Notes: generated by a model from the sequence alone, not told the origin. DNA of 64,000 nucleotides from an uncultured Spirochaetaceae bacterium (GCA_902802305.1 CADCLG010000004.1:62001-126000), one strand, 5' to 3'. Numbered from the stretch's first letter, positions 17,507 through 27,585 are shown. A program made the numbers and translations.

Positions 17507-19306
17507 CTACAGCAGACTTTTTAATTCTTCGATAATTGCTTTAAAGGTGTCGCAGGCTGCCTGAACCGGCTCCACGCTTGCCATATCAACTCCGGCAATT
17601 CTGAGTGATTCAATTGGATAGCGCGAACCACCGCTCTTGAGGAACTTAAAGTAATCTTCACGTTCTTTTTCGCCGCCCGATGTTACGCGTTTTGCAAGCG
17701 CCAGAGCGGCTGAGATTCCAGTTGCGTATTTATAAACATAGAAAGCGTTATAGAAATGAGGAATGCGAAGACCTTCCAAATCTGAATTAGCTTCAAAATG
17801 CATGAGCGGTCCAAAATAAAGCTCCAGCAATTCCCGGTAAGTTTTTCGCAGCACTTCCACTGTAAGCGGCTGACCGTTTTCAACAAGCTCGTGGGTTTTG
17901 AGTTCGAACTCTGCAAACATGGTCTGGCGGTAGAGGGTTGCAACGATGTCATCAGCACGCATAGAAAGCAGGTATTTTTTCATTTCTGTGGTTTTGGCAT
18001 TTTTGAGCATGTATTCAAACAAAAGTTCTTCGTTGAAGGTTGAGGCAACCTCGGCTTCGAAAATTGTATAGTCGTAGCACATAAAAGGATTGTTGTGAAC
18101 TGAATACCAGGAGTGCATTGAATGTCCGCCTTCATGAATCATTGTGAAGATATCGCGGATATTTTCTTTGTTGTAATTTAAGAGGATGTAAGGATAGCCG
18201 ATATAAGCACCAGAACTGAAGGCGCCTGAGCGTTTTCCCACATTTTCGTAGCGGTCTGCCCAGCCGTTCAAAAGTCCGTTGCAGAGTCGGTCGGTGTATT
18301 CTTTTCCCAGCGGTTCAAGGGCTTTTCGACAGATTTCTACAGCTTCTTCGTAAGGGGTGTCGATTTTTACGGAATCTACAAGAGGAACATAAACATCGTA
18401 ATGGCGGAGTTCATCTAATTTAAGGGCTTTTTTGCGGATATCATAATATTCATGAAGGGTATCAAGATTATCGTGAATGCATTTTATGAGGTTATAGTAA
18501 ACTTCTTCCGGAACCTTGTTGCCATAAAGCGCTTTTTGCAGGGAAGATTTGTAACCGCGGGCTTTCATAGTAAAGATGTCCTGATTTACAGAACCTGAGT
18601 AGGTGGCGGCAATTGTGTTTTGATGCTCCTCAAACTTTGCATAGAACTTTTTGTAGGCTTCCTCACGGATGCGGCGGTCGTGATTGTGCATAAGGAGTCC
18701 AAAGGTTGTCTGGGTAAGCTGCTGATCATAATCCTGAACTTTTACGCTGCCAAAGGTTTTGTTGATATCTACGTTTGTAAGCACGCTGAATACATTTTGT
18801 GAAGTTTCGGCGGATTGAATCTGAAGTGAAAGGAGGCGTTCTTCTTTTTCGCTTAAAATGTATTGCTTAAAATGAAGGAGTTTCTGAATGAAGATTTTGT
18901 AATCCTTGAATGCCGGTTCTTCAATCCATTTATTGAGTTTTTCTTCGTCGATTGACTGGATTTCTGAATCAAAAAAGCTTAAATCTGAAGAAAAACTGGT
19001 GTAAGCCATCATTGCTTTTCCGTAGCGTTCGCTTGCTGCAGAATCATCTTCGTCGGCTTCATGTTCAAGAGAGGCAAAATGATAAACGCATTCCATCTGG
19101 AGGTTTGCTTTTTCAAGAGCTTTAAGGGCGTCCAGGAGATTTTCTTTTGACTGGCCAAGCTTGCCCTTGTATTTAGCAACTTCTTTTGTAAGTTCAGGAA
19201 GCTGCTTTAGGGCGGACTCCCATTCGTCAAGGTTTTTATAGATTGATGATAAATCCCATTTGTCTTTTGCCGGAACGTCTTTTCTTGCTGGAATTGTTTT
19301 TGCCAT
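17507..19306 (-). CDS. pepF: Oligoendopeptidase F (M3 metallopeptidase)
   Basis: This is a 599-residue protein of the standard PepF length. The zinc site is in IHEGGHSMHSWY (HExxH form HEGGH), followed by a second helix with FEAEVASTFNE, which supplies the third ligand. N-terminal segments (DKWDLSSIYKN) and C-terminal YATGISAALALAK are family signatures. It is cytoplasmic (no signal peptide) and should degrade oligopeptides of roughly 7-17 residues. It lies 15 bp downstream of argB in the same orientation. Confidence 0.94.
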   Translation of the reverse strand: MAKTIPARKDVPAKDKWDLSSIYKNLDEWESALKQLPELTKEVAKYKGKLGQSKENLLDALKALEKANLQMECVYHFASLEHEADEDDSAASERYGKAMMAYTSFSSDLSFFDSEIQSIDEEKLNKWIEEPAFKDYKIFIQKLLHFKQYILSEKEERLLSLQIQSAETSQNVFSVLTNVDINKTFGSVKVQDYDQQLTQTTFGLLMHNHDRRIREEAYKKFYAKFEEHQNTIAATYSGSVNQDIFTMKARGYKSSLQKALYGNKVPEEVYYNLIKCIHDNLDTLHEYYDIRKKALKLDELRHYDVYVPLVDSVKIDTPYEEAVEICRKALEPLGKEYTDRLCNGLLNGWADRYENVGKRSGAFSSGAYIGYPYILLNYNKENIRDIFTMIHEGGHSMHSWYSVHNNPFMCYDYTIFEAEVASTFNEELLFEYMLKNAKTTEMKKYLLSMRADDIVATLYRQTMFAEFELKTHELVENGQPLTVEVLRKTYRELLELYFGPLMHFEANSDLEGLRIPHFYNAFYVYKYATGISAALALAKRVTSGGEKEREDYFKFLKSGGSRYPIESLRIAGVDMASVEPVQAACDTFKAIIEELKSLL

Positions 19307-19321
19307 TTTTATACCTCTTGT

Positions 19322-20194
19322 TTAATAAATCATTGTGCCGATACCGCGGTCAGAGAACATTTCTATAAGAAGAGAATGTGGAACGCGGCCGTCGATAATA
19401 TGTGTGCGTGGAACTCCACCTTCCAGGGCTGTCAAACAACAGTCGATTTTTGGAATCATGCCGGAGCTGATTATACCGGTTGCTTTTAAAGAACCGATTG
19501 CAGTTTTTTCTATGCGTTTAATCAGGGTTGTCGGATCGTTTATGTCGCGGAGGACACCCGGTACATTTGTAAGCTGAACAAACTTTTCTGCATGGAGGGC
19601 AACGGCAATTTTTGCGGCTGCTGTATCTGCGTTGATGTTGTAGCGGGAAGTGTCGCCCTGTTCGCCGAGAGCAACTGTAGAAACTACAGGGATAAAGCCT
19701 TCATCCAAAAGGGAAGTCAAAATCTCTGGATTAACCTGGGTAACTTCACCTACAAATCCAAGGTCTTTTTCTGTCTTTTTTGCCCTGAGCAAGCCTGAAT
19801 CTACGCCAGAAAGTCCGATTGCGCGTCCACCTTTTTGCAGCAGAATTCCTACAATATCTTTATTCAGTTTTCCGGTAAGCACCATCTGAACAATTTCCAT
19901 GGTTTCTTCATCGGTATAGCGCAGACCGTCTACAAACTTTGATTCTTTTCCAACCCGCTCCAGCATGTGATTGATTTCCGGACCACCGCCATGAACGAGC
20001 ACAACTTTAATTCCGATTGTATTTAATAGAACAATGTCTTCCATTACGGCCTGCTTGAGCTCTTCGTTGAGCATTGCGTTTCCGCCGTATTTTACAACAA
20101 CAATCTTTCCAACCCAATTCTTAAAGTAAGGAAGGGCTTGAACCAAAACTTCTGACCATTGTTCGGCTGTTAAATTCTGCATTTCTTCTTTCAT
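19322..20194 (-). CDS. argB: Acetylglutamate kinase
   Basis: This is a 290-residue amino-acid kinase performing the second step of arginine synthesis. Motifs are IVVKYGGNAM (Lys-Gly-Gly phosphate loop), LVHGGGPEI, the NINADTAAAKIA ATP-site segment and GMIPKIDCCLTAL near the C-terminus. AGGAA lies before ATG 20194. It lies 36 bp downstream of argJ, so the pair forms an arginine operon read from the ARG-box promoter. Confidence 0.95.
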   Translation of the reverse strand: MKEEMQNLTAEQWSEVLVQALPYFKNWVGKIVVVKYGGNAMLNEELKQAVMEDIVLLNTIGIKVVLVHGGGPEINHMLERVGKESKFVDGLRYTDEETMEIVQMVLTGKLNKDIVGILLQKGGRAIGLSGVDSGLLRAKKTEKDLGFVGEVTQVNPEILTSLLDEGFIPVVSTVALGEQGDTSRYNINADTAAAKIAVALHAEKFVQLTNVPGVLRDINDPTTLIKRIEKTAIGSLKATGIISSGMIPKIDCCLTALEGGVPRTHIIDGRVPHSLLIEMFSDRGIGTMIY

Positions 20195-20230
20195 ATTATT
20201 TCCTGATTATCAATTCTAAATTGTTAATTG

Positions 20231-21508
20231 TTATGTCCTATAATCTCCGTTAATCTTTACATAATCATAAGTCAAATCGCAACCCCAGGCAGTTCCGCTG
20301 GCATTTCCTTCGCCGCACTGAACCAGGATTTCTACGGCTTGTTCGCTCATGATTTGTTTTGCAAGGTCTTCGTCAAAGTTTAATGGAACGCCGTTTTCGT
20401 AAACTTTTACGCTGTTTTCGCCGTGAACTTCAAAATCGTCGTAGTTTTCAAAGTAGCGATTTGAGTTTTTCTGACTTGTAAACCAGATGCTTGTTTTGTC
20501 CGGGTCGAACTCAACTCCCGAATAGCCCATTGCACACAGGAAGCGGCCAAAGTTTGCGTCACTTCCGAACATAGCGGCTTTTACAAGGCTTGAACAGATT
20601 ATTTCTTTTGCTAAGATTCGTGCACTTTCAACGCTTGCGGCACCCTTTACGTTACATTCTACAAGTCGGGTTGCTCCTTCACCGTCGGCAGCGATTTTTT
20701 TAGCCATAACAGTGTTCATTTTGTTTAAGGCAGCAAGGAATGTGTCGTAATCCGGACCTTCTGATGTGATTTCTGTATTTCCAGCCAGACCGTTAGCCAT
20801 TACGGTAAGTGTATCGTTTGTAGACGTATCGCCATCAACCGAAACGCAGTTGTAGGTTCCCAAAATTGATTCGTGAAGTGCCTTAGAAAGCATTTCGGAG
20901 CTGATTGCGCAGTCGGTTGTGATAAAGCTGAGCATTGTTCCCATGTTGATGTGAATCATTCCAGAACCCTTGCACATTGTTCCCATGCGGCAGATTTTTC
21001 CGCCTAGCTCAAACTCAACCGCACACTCCTTGTAATGAGTATCCGTAGTCATTATTGCAATACGAGCTTCTTCGTGACCTTTTTTACTTAATCCTGCTTT
21101 GAGCGTGTCTATATTTTTTTCAACTTTTGTTATATCAAACTGAGCGCCAATTACGCCGGTTGAATAAACAATTACATCTTCGGTTTTAATTCCAAGTGCA
21201 CCAGCCGCAGCCTTTGCCATTCTGAGTGCATTTTCTGCCCCCTGAGCACCTGTACAAGTATTTGCGTTTCCGCTTATTTCAATTGCAGCCTGAGCCCGAC
21301 CATCGGCAAGGTGTTTTTTAGTGATTTTTACACTTTCTGATTGAACTCTGTTTTGAGTATAAACTCCAGCAGCATTACAGGGAACTTCTGAATAAACCAA
21401 AGCCATATCATTTATTTTGCGGCTTTCTTTAATTCCAACCCTCATTCCGTTTGCTGTAAAACCTTGTGGTGCGCAAACTCCGCCATCTATAAATTTAATA
21501 TCGCTCAT
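20231..21508 (-). CDS. argJ: Arginine biosynthesis bifunctional protein ArgJ
   Basis: This 425-residue protein is an ornithine acetyltransferase/N-acetylglutamate synthase that recycles the acetyl group. It is self-cleaving in this family; the conserved Thr is in MGTMLSFITTD (the usual MATMLAF form). C-terminal WGCDLTYDYVKINGDYRT is a strong signature, and VDGDTSTNDT is also diagnostic. SD AAGAGG lies before ATG 21508. Presence of argJ indicates the cyclic acetyl route, so a separate argA/argE may be unnecessary. Confidence 0.95.
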   Translation of the reverse strand: MSDIKFIDGGVCAPQGFTANGMRVGIKESRKINDMALVYSEVPCNAAGVYTQNRVQSESVKITKKHLADGRAQAAIEISGNANTCTGAQGAENALRMAKAAAGALGIKTEDVIVYSTGVIGAQFDITKVEKNIDTLKAGLSKKGHEEARIAIMTTDTHYKECAVEFELGGKICRMGTMCKGSGMIHINMGTMLSFITTDCAISSEMLSKALHESILGTYNCVSVDGDTSTNDTLTVMANGLAGNTEITSEGPDYDTFLAALNKMNTVMAKKIAADGEGATRLVECNVKGAASVESARILAKEIICSSLVKAAMFGSDANFGRFLCAMGYSGVEFDPDKTSIWFTSQKNSNRYFENYDDFEVHGENSVKVYENGVPLNFDEDLAKQIMSEQAVEILVQCGEGNASGTAWGCDLTYDYVKINGDYRT

Positions 21509-21527
21509 ATATGCCTCTTAAAAAGGG

Positions 21528-21566
21528 AATGTATATTTATGCATGACTAATGTATATTTATACGGT
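21528..21566. promoter_or_regulatory. Two tandem ARG boxes (ArgR operator) upstream of argJ
   Basis: TGTATATTTATGCA (21530-21543) fits the 14-bp ARG-box core TGNATWWWWATNCA exactly. TGTATATTTATACG (21551-21564) fits with one mismatch. Centres are 21 bp apart, the spacing of paired 18-bp boxes with a 3-bp gap known from E. coli operators. They lie 22-56 bp before the argJ start codon, where an arginine-bound ArgR hexamer could repress. That this organism has ArgR is inferred. Confidence 0.75.
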
Positions 21567-21716
21567 AAATAAATATAACACATAAAAGCCAGAAATATCA
21601 AGATTCAATATGCTTTACTATTATTTCAAGGCAACAGCAAAATATAAAAAAAAATGAATAAAAATGCTCTAAGTTTTTATGTTGTAATTTAGTATTTTCT
21701 GCCCTAATCTTTAATT

Positions 21717-22973
21717 ATGAAAACATATACAATTCAAACTTTTATTTTATTTTTTATTTCTCTTTGTTTTTCTTTTTTTGCCTGTAAATCTTCCCCTGAT
21801 GTAAAAACAGAAGAAGGTTTGGCTCCTCTAAATATTCAGGAACCTCTTAAACTTACTCCTTATCAGACTGAATTTACAGGCGATGGAACTTTTCACGATG
21901 CTGCTTTTATTGCAAAAGACATGAAGCTTGGATTAAACATTGGCAACACAATGGAAGCTTATGAAGCTGCAGACTGCGATAAAATTACCTATACCTGGAT
22001 TCCTGTTGTAGGAAATAATACTCCATCAGATTACGAAACCTGCTGGGGGTCACCGATTATTACTCAGCAAATGGTAGACGGTATAAAAGCTTGTGGTTTT
22101 AACACAGTCCGCATTCCTGTTTTCTGGGGAAATATGATGAAAAATGATGGTACCTGGACTATAAATGCTGATTATTTATGCAGGGTTCGCGAAATTGTAG
22201 ATTATTGTCTTAAAGATGACTTGTATGCAGTTGTTAATATCCATCATTTTGACGAATTTATTATACGCAGATACAATGTAGATGACTGTGCAAAGATTTT
22301 TACAAATTTATGGACACAAATCGCATCTTATTTCCAGAATTATTCAGAAAAATTGATTTTTGAAGGCTTTAATGAGTATCTTGGAGGAAATCAGTTTGAC
22401 AGCAATGGAATTTTGCGTGAACCGTCCCCGGATGATGCATTTAATCTTACCAATAATATGAACAAGGCTTTTGTAAATGCTGTTCGTTCTACAGAAGGCA
22501 ACAACAGCAGGCGTGTGCTTATTATAAGCGGCTACACTACAAATATAGATAAAACTACTTCAGGCAAATTTATTGTTCCAGAAGATAGTGCAGAAAATAA
22601 ACTGATGGTTTCTGTTCATTATGTTGATAATCTGATGTACTGGATAAATAAGATTGGCGGTCAGAATTGGCTTGATTATATAGAAGATCAGTGTTCGCGC
22701 CTTGATAAAGCCTTTACTGCAAAGGGAATCCCAGTTTTTCTTGGCGAAACTTCAGCCGGTTATCCTGCAGAACGTATTACAGGAAAATTATATACAGAAT
22801 CTCACGCTTGTCTTGAATATGTTCTGAATAAACTTGTTGCCCACGGTTTTGTTCCTGTTATCTGGGATACCGAAAGCGATCACAGTTTTTACAACCGAAA
22901 GGATGGCTGTATCCGCGATAGCAGAAACAAAAGTGTTGTAGAAAGCATTGTTGCAAGAATGAATGAACAGTAA
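21717..22973 (+). CDS. GH5 endoglucanase lipoprotein
   Basis: This is a 418-residue protein. A signal peptide with lipobox FFAC (Cys23) anchors it to the membrane. The catalytic domain starts with KLGLNIGNTME and contains the GH5 signatures: TVRIPVFWG, VNIHHFDE, acid/base Glu220 in FEGFNE, and nucleophile Glu344 in VFLGETSAGY. It should cleave beta-1,4-glucan or related glycans. No carbohydrate-binding module is visible. It fits a plant-fibre-rich habitat. It is convergent with the deacetylase gene, 12 bp away. Confidence 0.9.
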   Translation: MKTYTIQTFILFFISLCFSFFACKSSPDVKTEEGLAPLNIQEPLKLTPYQTEFTGDGTFHDAAFIAKDMKLGLNIGNTMEAYEAADCDKITYTWIPVVGNNTPSDYETCWGSPIITQQMVDGIKACGFNTVRIPVFWGNMMKNDGTWTINADYLCRVREIVDYCLKDDLYAVVNIHHFDEFIIRRYNVDDCAKIFTNLWTQIASYFQNYSEKLIFEGFNEYLGGNQFDSNGILREPSPDDAFNLTNNMNKAFVNAVRSTEGNNSRRVLIISGYTTNIDKTTSGKFIVPEDSAENKLMVSVHYVDNLMYWINKIGGQNWLDYIEDQCSRLDKAFTAKGIPVFLGETSAGYPAERITGKLYTESHACLEYVLNKLVAHGFVPVIWDTESDHSFYNRKDGCIRDSRNKSVVESIVARMNEQ

Positions 22974-22984
22974 TTATTGAAAAA

Positions 22985-23605
22985 TTATTTCAAAAATGTC
23001 CAGCATTCTCTCTTGCCGTTAGGATTCACGTTTTCCAGTTTGAATAAATCTGGCAGATTTACAAAGGTGTAGCCCTGTTCTTTCATCATAGGAATGAACT
23101 TTTCTACAGTTTTATAAGTTTTGTCGTTGCCGTCGTTTACGTGGAGAAGGAAGATTGTTCCGTCTTTTGTTCCTTTAATCATCATTTTAAGGCGTTCTTC
23201 AACTGGAAAATCTGGTTCCCAATCGCGGCAGCCGTGACCGCAGATAAAAGGCAGGGGAATGTTATCAAACATTTTATCGCTTACAGAAATATAAGGCGGG
23301 CGGAAAAACTGAGGACGCACTCCTGTGATTTCAAAAATTGCATCATCACATTTCTGGAACTCTTCTTTAATTGCCTGGTCTTCCATTTCTGCCATTGCAG
23401 GGTGTGTCCAGGTGTGATTTTGAATATCGCAGCCCATTTTTTGAGCCCTTTCAATTACTTTGCGGTTTTCCGGGGATATTTTATTTCCAATTAAAAAGAA
23501 GCTTGCAGTAACATTATTTTTTTCAAGTAAGTCCAGCATATTGTTCATGGTCTTGTCGCCGCTAAAGTTTGGACCATCATCAAAGCTTAAACATAAGTAT
23601 TTCAT
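22985..23605 (-). CDS. Polysaccharide deacetylase (CE4/NodB)
   Basis: This is a 206-residue compact NodB domain. Motif 1 is LSFDDGP (two Asp at 9-10), motif 2 NHTWTH (metal ligands His64 and His68), motif 3 RPPY, and later HVNDG where the catalytic His is found. No signal peptide is seen, so it may be cytoplasmic, acting on oligosaccharides, or exported by another route. Substrate could be acetylated xylan, chitin oligosaccharide or peptidoglycan. It lies 41 bp downstream of galK in the same orientation. Confidence 0.88.
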   Translation of the reverse strand: MKYLCLSFDDGPNFSGDKTMNNMLDLLEKNNVTASFFLIGNKISPENRKVIERAQKMGCDIQNHTWTHPAMAEMEDQAIKEEFQKCDDAIFEITGVRPQFFRPPYISVSDKMFDNIPLPFICGHGCRDWEPDFPVEERLKMMIKGTKDGTIFLLHVNDGNDKTYKTVEKFIPMMKEQGYTFVNLPDLFKLENVNPNGKRECWTFLK

Positions 23606-23646
23606 ATTTTCTCCATTATCCCGATTATTTCAGGGAATACTTTTTA

Positions 23647-24897
23647 TTATATTTCTCTTACGCCGTCGCCACTTGAACAGGCAAAAAATCCACCTTCGTA
23701 GCCGACAACTTTTGTATATTCTTTTTGAACATTCTGAATGAACTGCCCAGTTTTATCTTTGTGAACAAGGGCAATTGCACAACCGCCAAAGCCTGCACCC
23801 GTCATACGAGCTCCAATGCAGCCTTCCTGTTTAGAAGCCACGTCAACCAGAGTATCAAGCTCAAGTCCTGTAACCTCGTAATCATCGCGCAAAGAATTGT
23901 GGGAAGTATATAAAAGCCTGCCTAATTTCTGCAAATTGTTTGCTTTAAGCGCCTCTACAGCCTGCAAAACTCTGTCCATTTCTGTAACGCAATGGCGAAC
24001 ACGGCGCAAAATTACATCATCTTTTATTGCTGATTTACATTCTTCAAACTGGGCTGGAGTAAGGGAACACAAATCCGGCAAATCCTTGGTATTTGTGATT
24101 TTGCCGACAGCTTTAAGAGTGATTGCGGCATTTTTCAAAATTGCAAGTCCTTCTTCGCACTGGGCCCGGCGTTCATTGTATTTTGAATCTGCAAGGCGGC
24201 GTTTTTTCTTTGTGTTCATTACAATAAAACGGTAGTCGCCAAGATTAAGCGGAACATATTCGTGTTCAATTTTTGCACAATCCAGAAGTTCTGCTGTGTC
24301 TTTTTTGCCGGTAGCAATTATATACTGGTCCATAATTCCGCAGTTTACGTTCATAAACTCGTGCTCAGACTGCTGACCCATAAGGGCGATATCCTTGCGT
24401 GAAATATTAAAACCAAAAGTTTCGCTTACAGCCCAGGCAAAACCACATTCCAAAGCAGAGGAAGATGAAATGCCTCCCGCACTAGGAACGTTACTTGCAA
24501 TCAGACAGTCAAAACCGCAGTCGAACTTACAACCGCGTTTTTTCATACAGCTCATAATTCCGTTTAAAAAGTTTGCGTAGTCATTTGCCGGGTCAAACTT
24601 AAAGTTATCATTTATATCAAAAGTGTAGCTTCCGTCAAAAAATAAATCATTATAGACAATTTTTGTGTCATTGCGTTTTCGGATTGCGCAGTAAAGATAT
24701 TTGTCGATTGCTGTCGGAAAAACCTTACCGCCATTATAGTCAATGTGTTCGCCAATTATGTTAATGCGGGCAGGGGAAGCAAACATGCGGATTGGAGCAT
24801 CCGCTAACTTTCCAGAGTTTCCGTTGATTTTGTTTCCGTAAACTTCGATAAAACTCTTTTTTAATAATTCAGGTGTAACGTCAAATTTTTCTTTCAT
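23647..24897 (-). CDS. galK: Galactokinase
   Basis: This is a 416-residue GHMP kinase that phosphorylates galactose. Motifs are ASPARINIIGEHIDYNGG (galactose-binding signature), the ATP-binding SNVPSAGGISSSSALECG, and C-terminal TGAGFGGCAIAL. SD AAAGGAT lies upstream. Flanked by the deacetylase and a PHP-domain gene on the same strand, forming a likely sugar-utilisation cluster. Confidence 0.93.
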   Translation of the reverse strand: MKEKFDVTPELLKKSFIEVYGNKINGNSGKLADAPIRMFASPARINIIGEHIDYNGGKVFPTAIDKYLYCAIRKRNDTKIVYNDLFFDGSYTFDINDNFKFDPANDYANFLNGIMSCMKKRGCKFDCGFDCLIASNVPSAGGISSSSALECGFAWAVSETFGFNISRKDIALMGQQSEHEFMNVNCGIMDQYIIATGKKDTAELLDCAKIEHEYVPLNLGDYRFIVMNTKKKRRLADSKYNERRAQCEEGLAILKNAAITLKAVGKITNTKDLPDLCSLTPAQFEECKSAIKDDVILRRVRHCVTEMDRVLQAVEALKANNLQKLGRLLYTSHNSLRDDYEVTGLELDTLVDVASKQEGCIGARMTGAGFGGCAIALVHKDKTGQFIQNVQKEYTKVVGYEGGFFACSSGDGVREI

Positions 24898-24955
24898 CTT
24901 GATTTATCCTTTCGAATGTTTTGTAATTATTAGTTTCTGATTTTAATTATTTTGC

Positions 24956-25720
24956 TTACTTTTTAGCAGAAAAATCGGGAGCACCAATCATTCTTCCTTC
25001 TTTATTTTTTATGCGGTGGGCATAGTCGAAAACATCTTGAAGAGGAGAATCAAACTCCATTCCGCCCACTGCCATACCACCGGCTTCAACCCGTATTTTT
25101 TCCTTTAAGAGAAAATTAACATCATGAATGTCGCTTCCACTTGTCATAGGAAAATCATACTGACTTGCATACAGATGTGCCAGTTCGTTTTCGCTTGCCC
25201 TGTTTCCACCGTTGTAAACTTCTACACCGTGAACTTCATTTGGATGAATATGAAAAGCGTCAATATAGTCGCGATAACGGAAAGGATGTGCCTGAATCAT
25301 AAGTCCATTCACAGAGTTTGCAAGCTGAAAAAGCTCTTTATGTGTCATGTATTCAACTTCTGGATGAGTAAGAAGATAATCCTTGTCCAGACCGTAAATC
25401 AGATAGTCATCGCCATTAAAAGTTTGTTCAATTCCAAAGAAAACTTTGAACTCGTCTGGTGTTCCTGTAAGCTTGTTTTTTTGATTAAAATCCTTTGCTG
25501 CGGCAAGAGCTCTTTCATAACCGCTGCAGTAGATTTCTACCCTATATTCCCAAGGATCTTCCCGGCTTGCCCTGGTATTTCCACCAAAAAAATGATCGGT
25601 TACAAAAAAGCCTGAATACCCTGCTTTGTAATAAGGTTCAATATATTCTTCACCGCTGGATACCCCGCACTTGCTTCCCTGATATGTATGTAAATGTGTT
25701 TCGTATTTATAAGTGTTCAT
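24956..25720 (-). CDS. PHP-domain metal-dependent phosphoesterase
   Basis: This is a 254-residue PHP protein. The first motif is YETHLHTYQGS (HxH), with later ligands in VTDHFFGG, FFGIEQ, IQAHPFRY and SGSDIHD, giving the usual set of metal-binding His, Asp and Glu. The closest relatives by pattern are small-phosphate phosphatases of the histidinol-phosphatase/TrpH type; the substrate is unknown. AGGA lies at 5 nt. It is the first of a same-strand series with galK and the deacetylase. Confidence 0.82.
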   Translation of the reverse strand: MNTYKYETHLHTYQGSKCGVSSGEEYIEPYYKAGYSGFFVTDHFFGGNTRASREDPWEYRVEIYCSGYERALAAAKDFNQKNKLTGTPDEFKVFFGIEQTFNGDDYLIYGLDKDYLLTHPEVEYMTHKELFQLANSVNGLMIQAHPFRYRDYIDAFHIHPNEVHGVEVYNGGNRASENELAHLYASQYDFPMTSGSDIHDVNFLLKEKIRVEAGGMAVGGMEFDSPLQDVFDYAHRIKNKEGRMIGAPDFSAKK

Positions 25721-25805
25721 AAATCCTAGTATATGATTTTTTCAAATATTACACAATTATTACACAATGACACAATGAAGGGAACCAAGGAAGCAGATAA
25801 TATAG

Positions 25806-27491
25806 TTATTCTGCCAACCACTTTTCAAAGCTTCTTCTTGTGGCATCAAAAACATTGTTTGACTTGTAGGTAAGTGAATAGCCACCAGGACACCAGGTAA
25901 AATCATTCCAGGCTTTTACACTGTTGCGTGAATCTAAATCACGGCTTGCAAGATAAGGTTCAACCATTTTTTTCCAGTACAGGAATTGTTCCTTGCAATC
26001 TTCAAAGTTCCAGAATGAATCCTTTGATGAAACTTCCAGCAGCAGTTCCTTAAAGCGCTTTTGATATTCGGGAACCATAAGCAGCTTGTCCATAAGAGGA
26101 CGATCTTCATCCAGCCCCCAGTTAAGTGGATTGTTTGTTAATCCGCCCTGATGAATTGAACAGCCCAGGGTATTATCAAAATCAAAAGGAATAAAATAAA
26201 CTTTGCCTGTAGATTTTTTTGTTGCAGTATCAAAGTAAAGATAATAATTGTTGCCATTTCCCCAGTAATCATCATCCATACCAAAAAGAATTGTAATTGC
26301 TTCGGATTTCATAAAAAACTCTACATCAAACCATTTTTCGTAAAAAGCTTTGATTTTATCGATTGAGGCACGGTCATTGGAATTAGCCGGGGTAGGAAGG
26401 TCATTTAGTTCTGCGATAAAGGCTTTTAGTTCTGCAGCGGCTTGTTCAAACTTGTCTTTATTAGTTTTCAAATCCATTGGATAAGTTTCCCAGATTTTGC
26501 CGGTGCGGTTTCCATTTTCATCAAAAAGAATGCTTGTGTTTTCAATTCCCATGCCTTTTCCGCTTGCATCAGTAAGAAAAGCATATTCCAAATCTGCTTC
26601 GGCACATTTCCAGAGATTTCCTTTTGTGCTTTTCCATGCATTTGGAGCCTGGTTATTTTCGCTGTCACGGGCTTTTAAAGACTGCTTGTTTATTTCTTCA
26701 AACATTTCATAAACGCCGTAATCAACTTCTGTGATTGAATTGTCATCTTCTATAAAATTGAAAATCAGCCTTGTGTGACTTGCGCGAGGAACTGTCCAGA
26801 TACCGTATTTATGAAACATATCATAACAGAAAATTTCACGACCGCAGCTTTGGTCCATGCGTTTGAGGGCAACACTTTTCATACAGTCGGCCATTTTCAT
26901 TTCGCTGGAAGTATTTTCTTCTTTATCAGATTTTTGGGATTTATCAAGAAACTCTTCAAAATCAATTTTAAAATGTGCCTGACGGTAATCATCATTTTGC
27001 CTTTCTGCATAGTTGTAATAATCCCAACTCCACTGGGCATTTCTCTGACCCTGTTTACGGCCATTATCAATTCCCTGCGGACAAAAACGGCTGGAGTTAC
27101 CACGTTGCCTTAGTCCTGCATTTTTAATAGTCCAGGATTGTCCGTCCTTTTTATATTCATAAAGCTCAACATGAACAAAGTTTTCGTTTCTATAAAAATA
27201 GCGGTAGTTTTCACAGAGCTGATTCCATTCGCTGCGTTTCATTGTGATTGTCGTAGTTCCAAGAGTCTTGTTATTAAAAATAAAATCCAGATTTTCGCGG
27301 CGGCTTTCAAAAGGCACAGGATTTTCTGTTACAATATCATCAGGATTGTAAAAGCGTTTAGGGCCTTTGCTTTTAGCTGTTTTTGAAGCACATCCCGAAG
27401 CGCAGCCTGTAAATCCCATAAAAATGATTGTTCCGAATAAAATACTTATGATTTGATTGATTTTGGAGTTAGTTCTTTTTTTTATACACAT
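25806..27491 (-). CDS. CotH kinase-like lipoprotein
   Basis: This is a 561-residue protein with a lipoprotein-like N-terminus (IIFMGFTGCAS). Family features of CotH/H-type bacterial proteins are TITMKRSEWNQL, GLRQRGNSSRFCP, FKIDFEEFLD and YFIPFDFDNTLGCS, where the DFDNT acids correspond to metal-binding residues of CotH kinases. In this setting, a surface protein modifying other proteins or acting on cell-wall material is possible but unproven. The -10-like TATACT lies only 6 nt before the ATG and there is no SD, predicting a leaderless mRNA. Confidence 0.8.
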   Translation of the reverse strand: MCIKKRTNSKINQIISILFGTIIFMGFTGCASGCASKTAKSKGPKRFYNPDDIVTENPVPFESRRENLDFIFNNKTLGTTTITMKRSEWNQLCENYRYFYRNENFVHVELYEYKKDGQSWTIKNAGLRQRGNSSRFCPQGIDNGRKQGQRNAQWSWDYYNYAERQNDDYRQAHFKIDFEEFLDKSQKSDKEENTSSEMKMADCMKSVALKRMDQSCGREIFCYDMFHKYGIWTVPRASHTRLIFNFIEDDNSITEVDYGVYEMFEEINKQSLKARDSENNQAPNAWKSTKGNLWKCAEADLEYAFLTDASGKGMGIENTSILFDENGNRTGKIWETYPMDLKTNKDKFEQAAAELKAFIAELNDLPTPANSNDRASIDKIKAFYEKWFDVEFFMKSEAITILFGMDDDYWGNGNNYYLYFDTATKKSTGKVYFIPFDFDNTLGCSIHQGGLTNNPLNWGLDEDRPLMDKLLMVPEYQKRFKELLLEVSSKDSFWNFEDCKEQFLYWKKMVEPYLASRDLDSRNSVKAWNDFTWCPGGYSLTYKSNNVFDATRRSFEKWLAE

Positions 27492-27497
27492 AAATTA

Positions 27498-27503
27498 AGT
27501 ATA
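27498..27503 (-). promoter_or_regulatory. -10 element before the CotH-like gene
   Basis: TATACT on the minus strand ends 6 nt before ATG 27491. No good -35 is evident (TTACCT at 17 bp is weak). Confidence 0.4.
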
Positions 27504-27585
27504 GCAATTATGAAGTGATAAGGTAAGGGGGAAGGTGTAGAACAATCCTAAAAAAAATTGTAATTTATTTTCTGGCAACCTTGTG

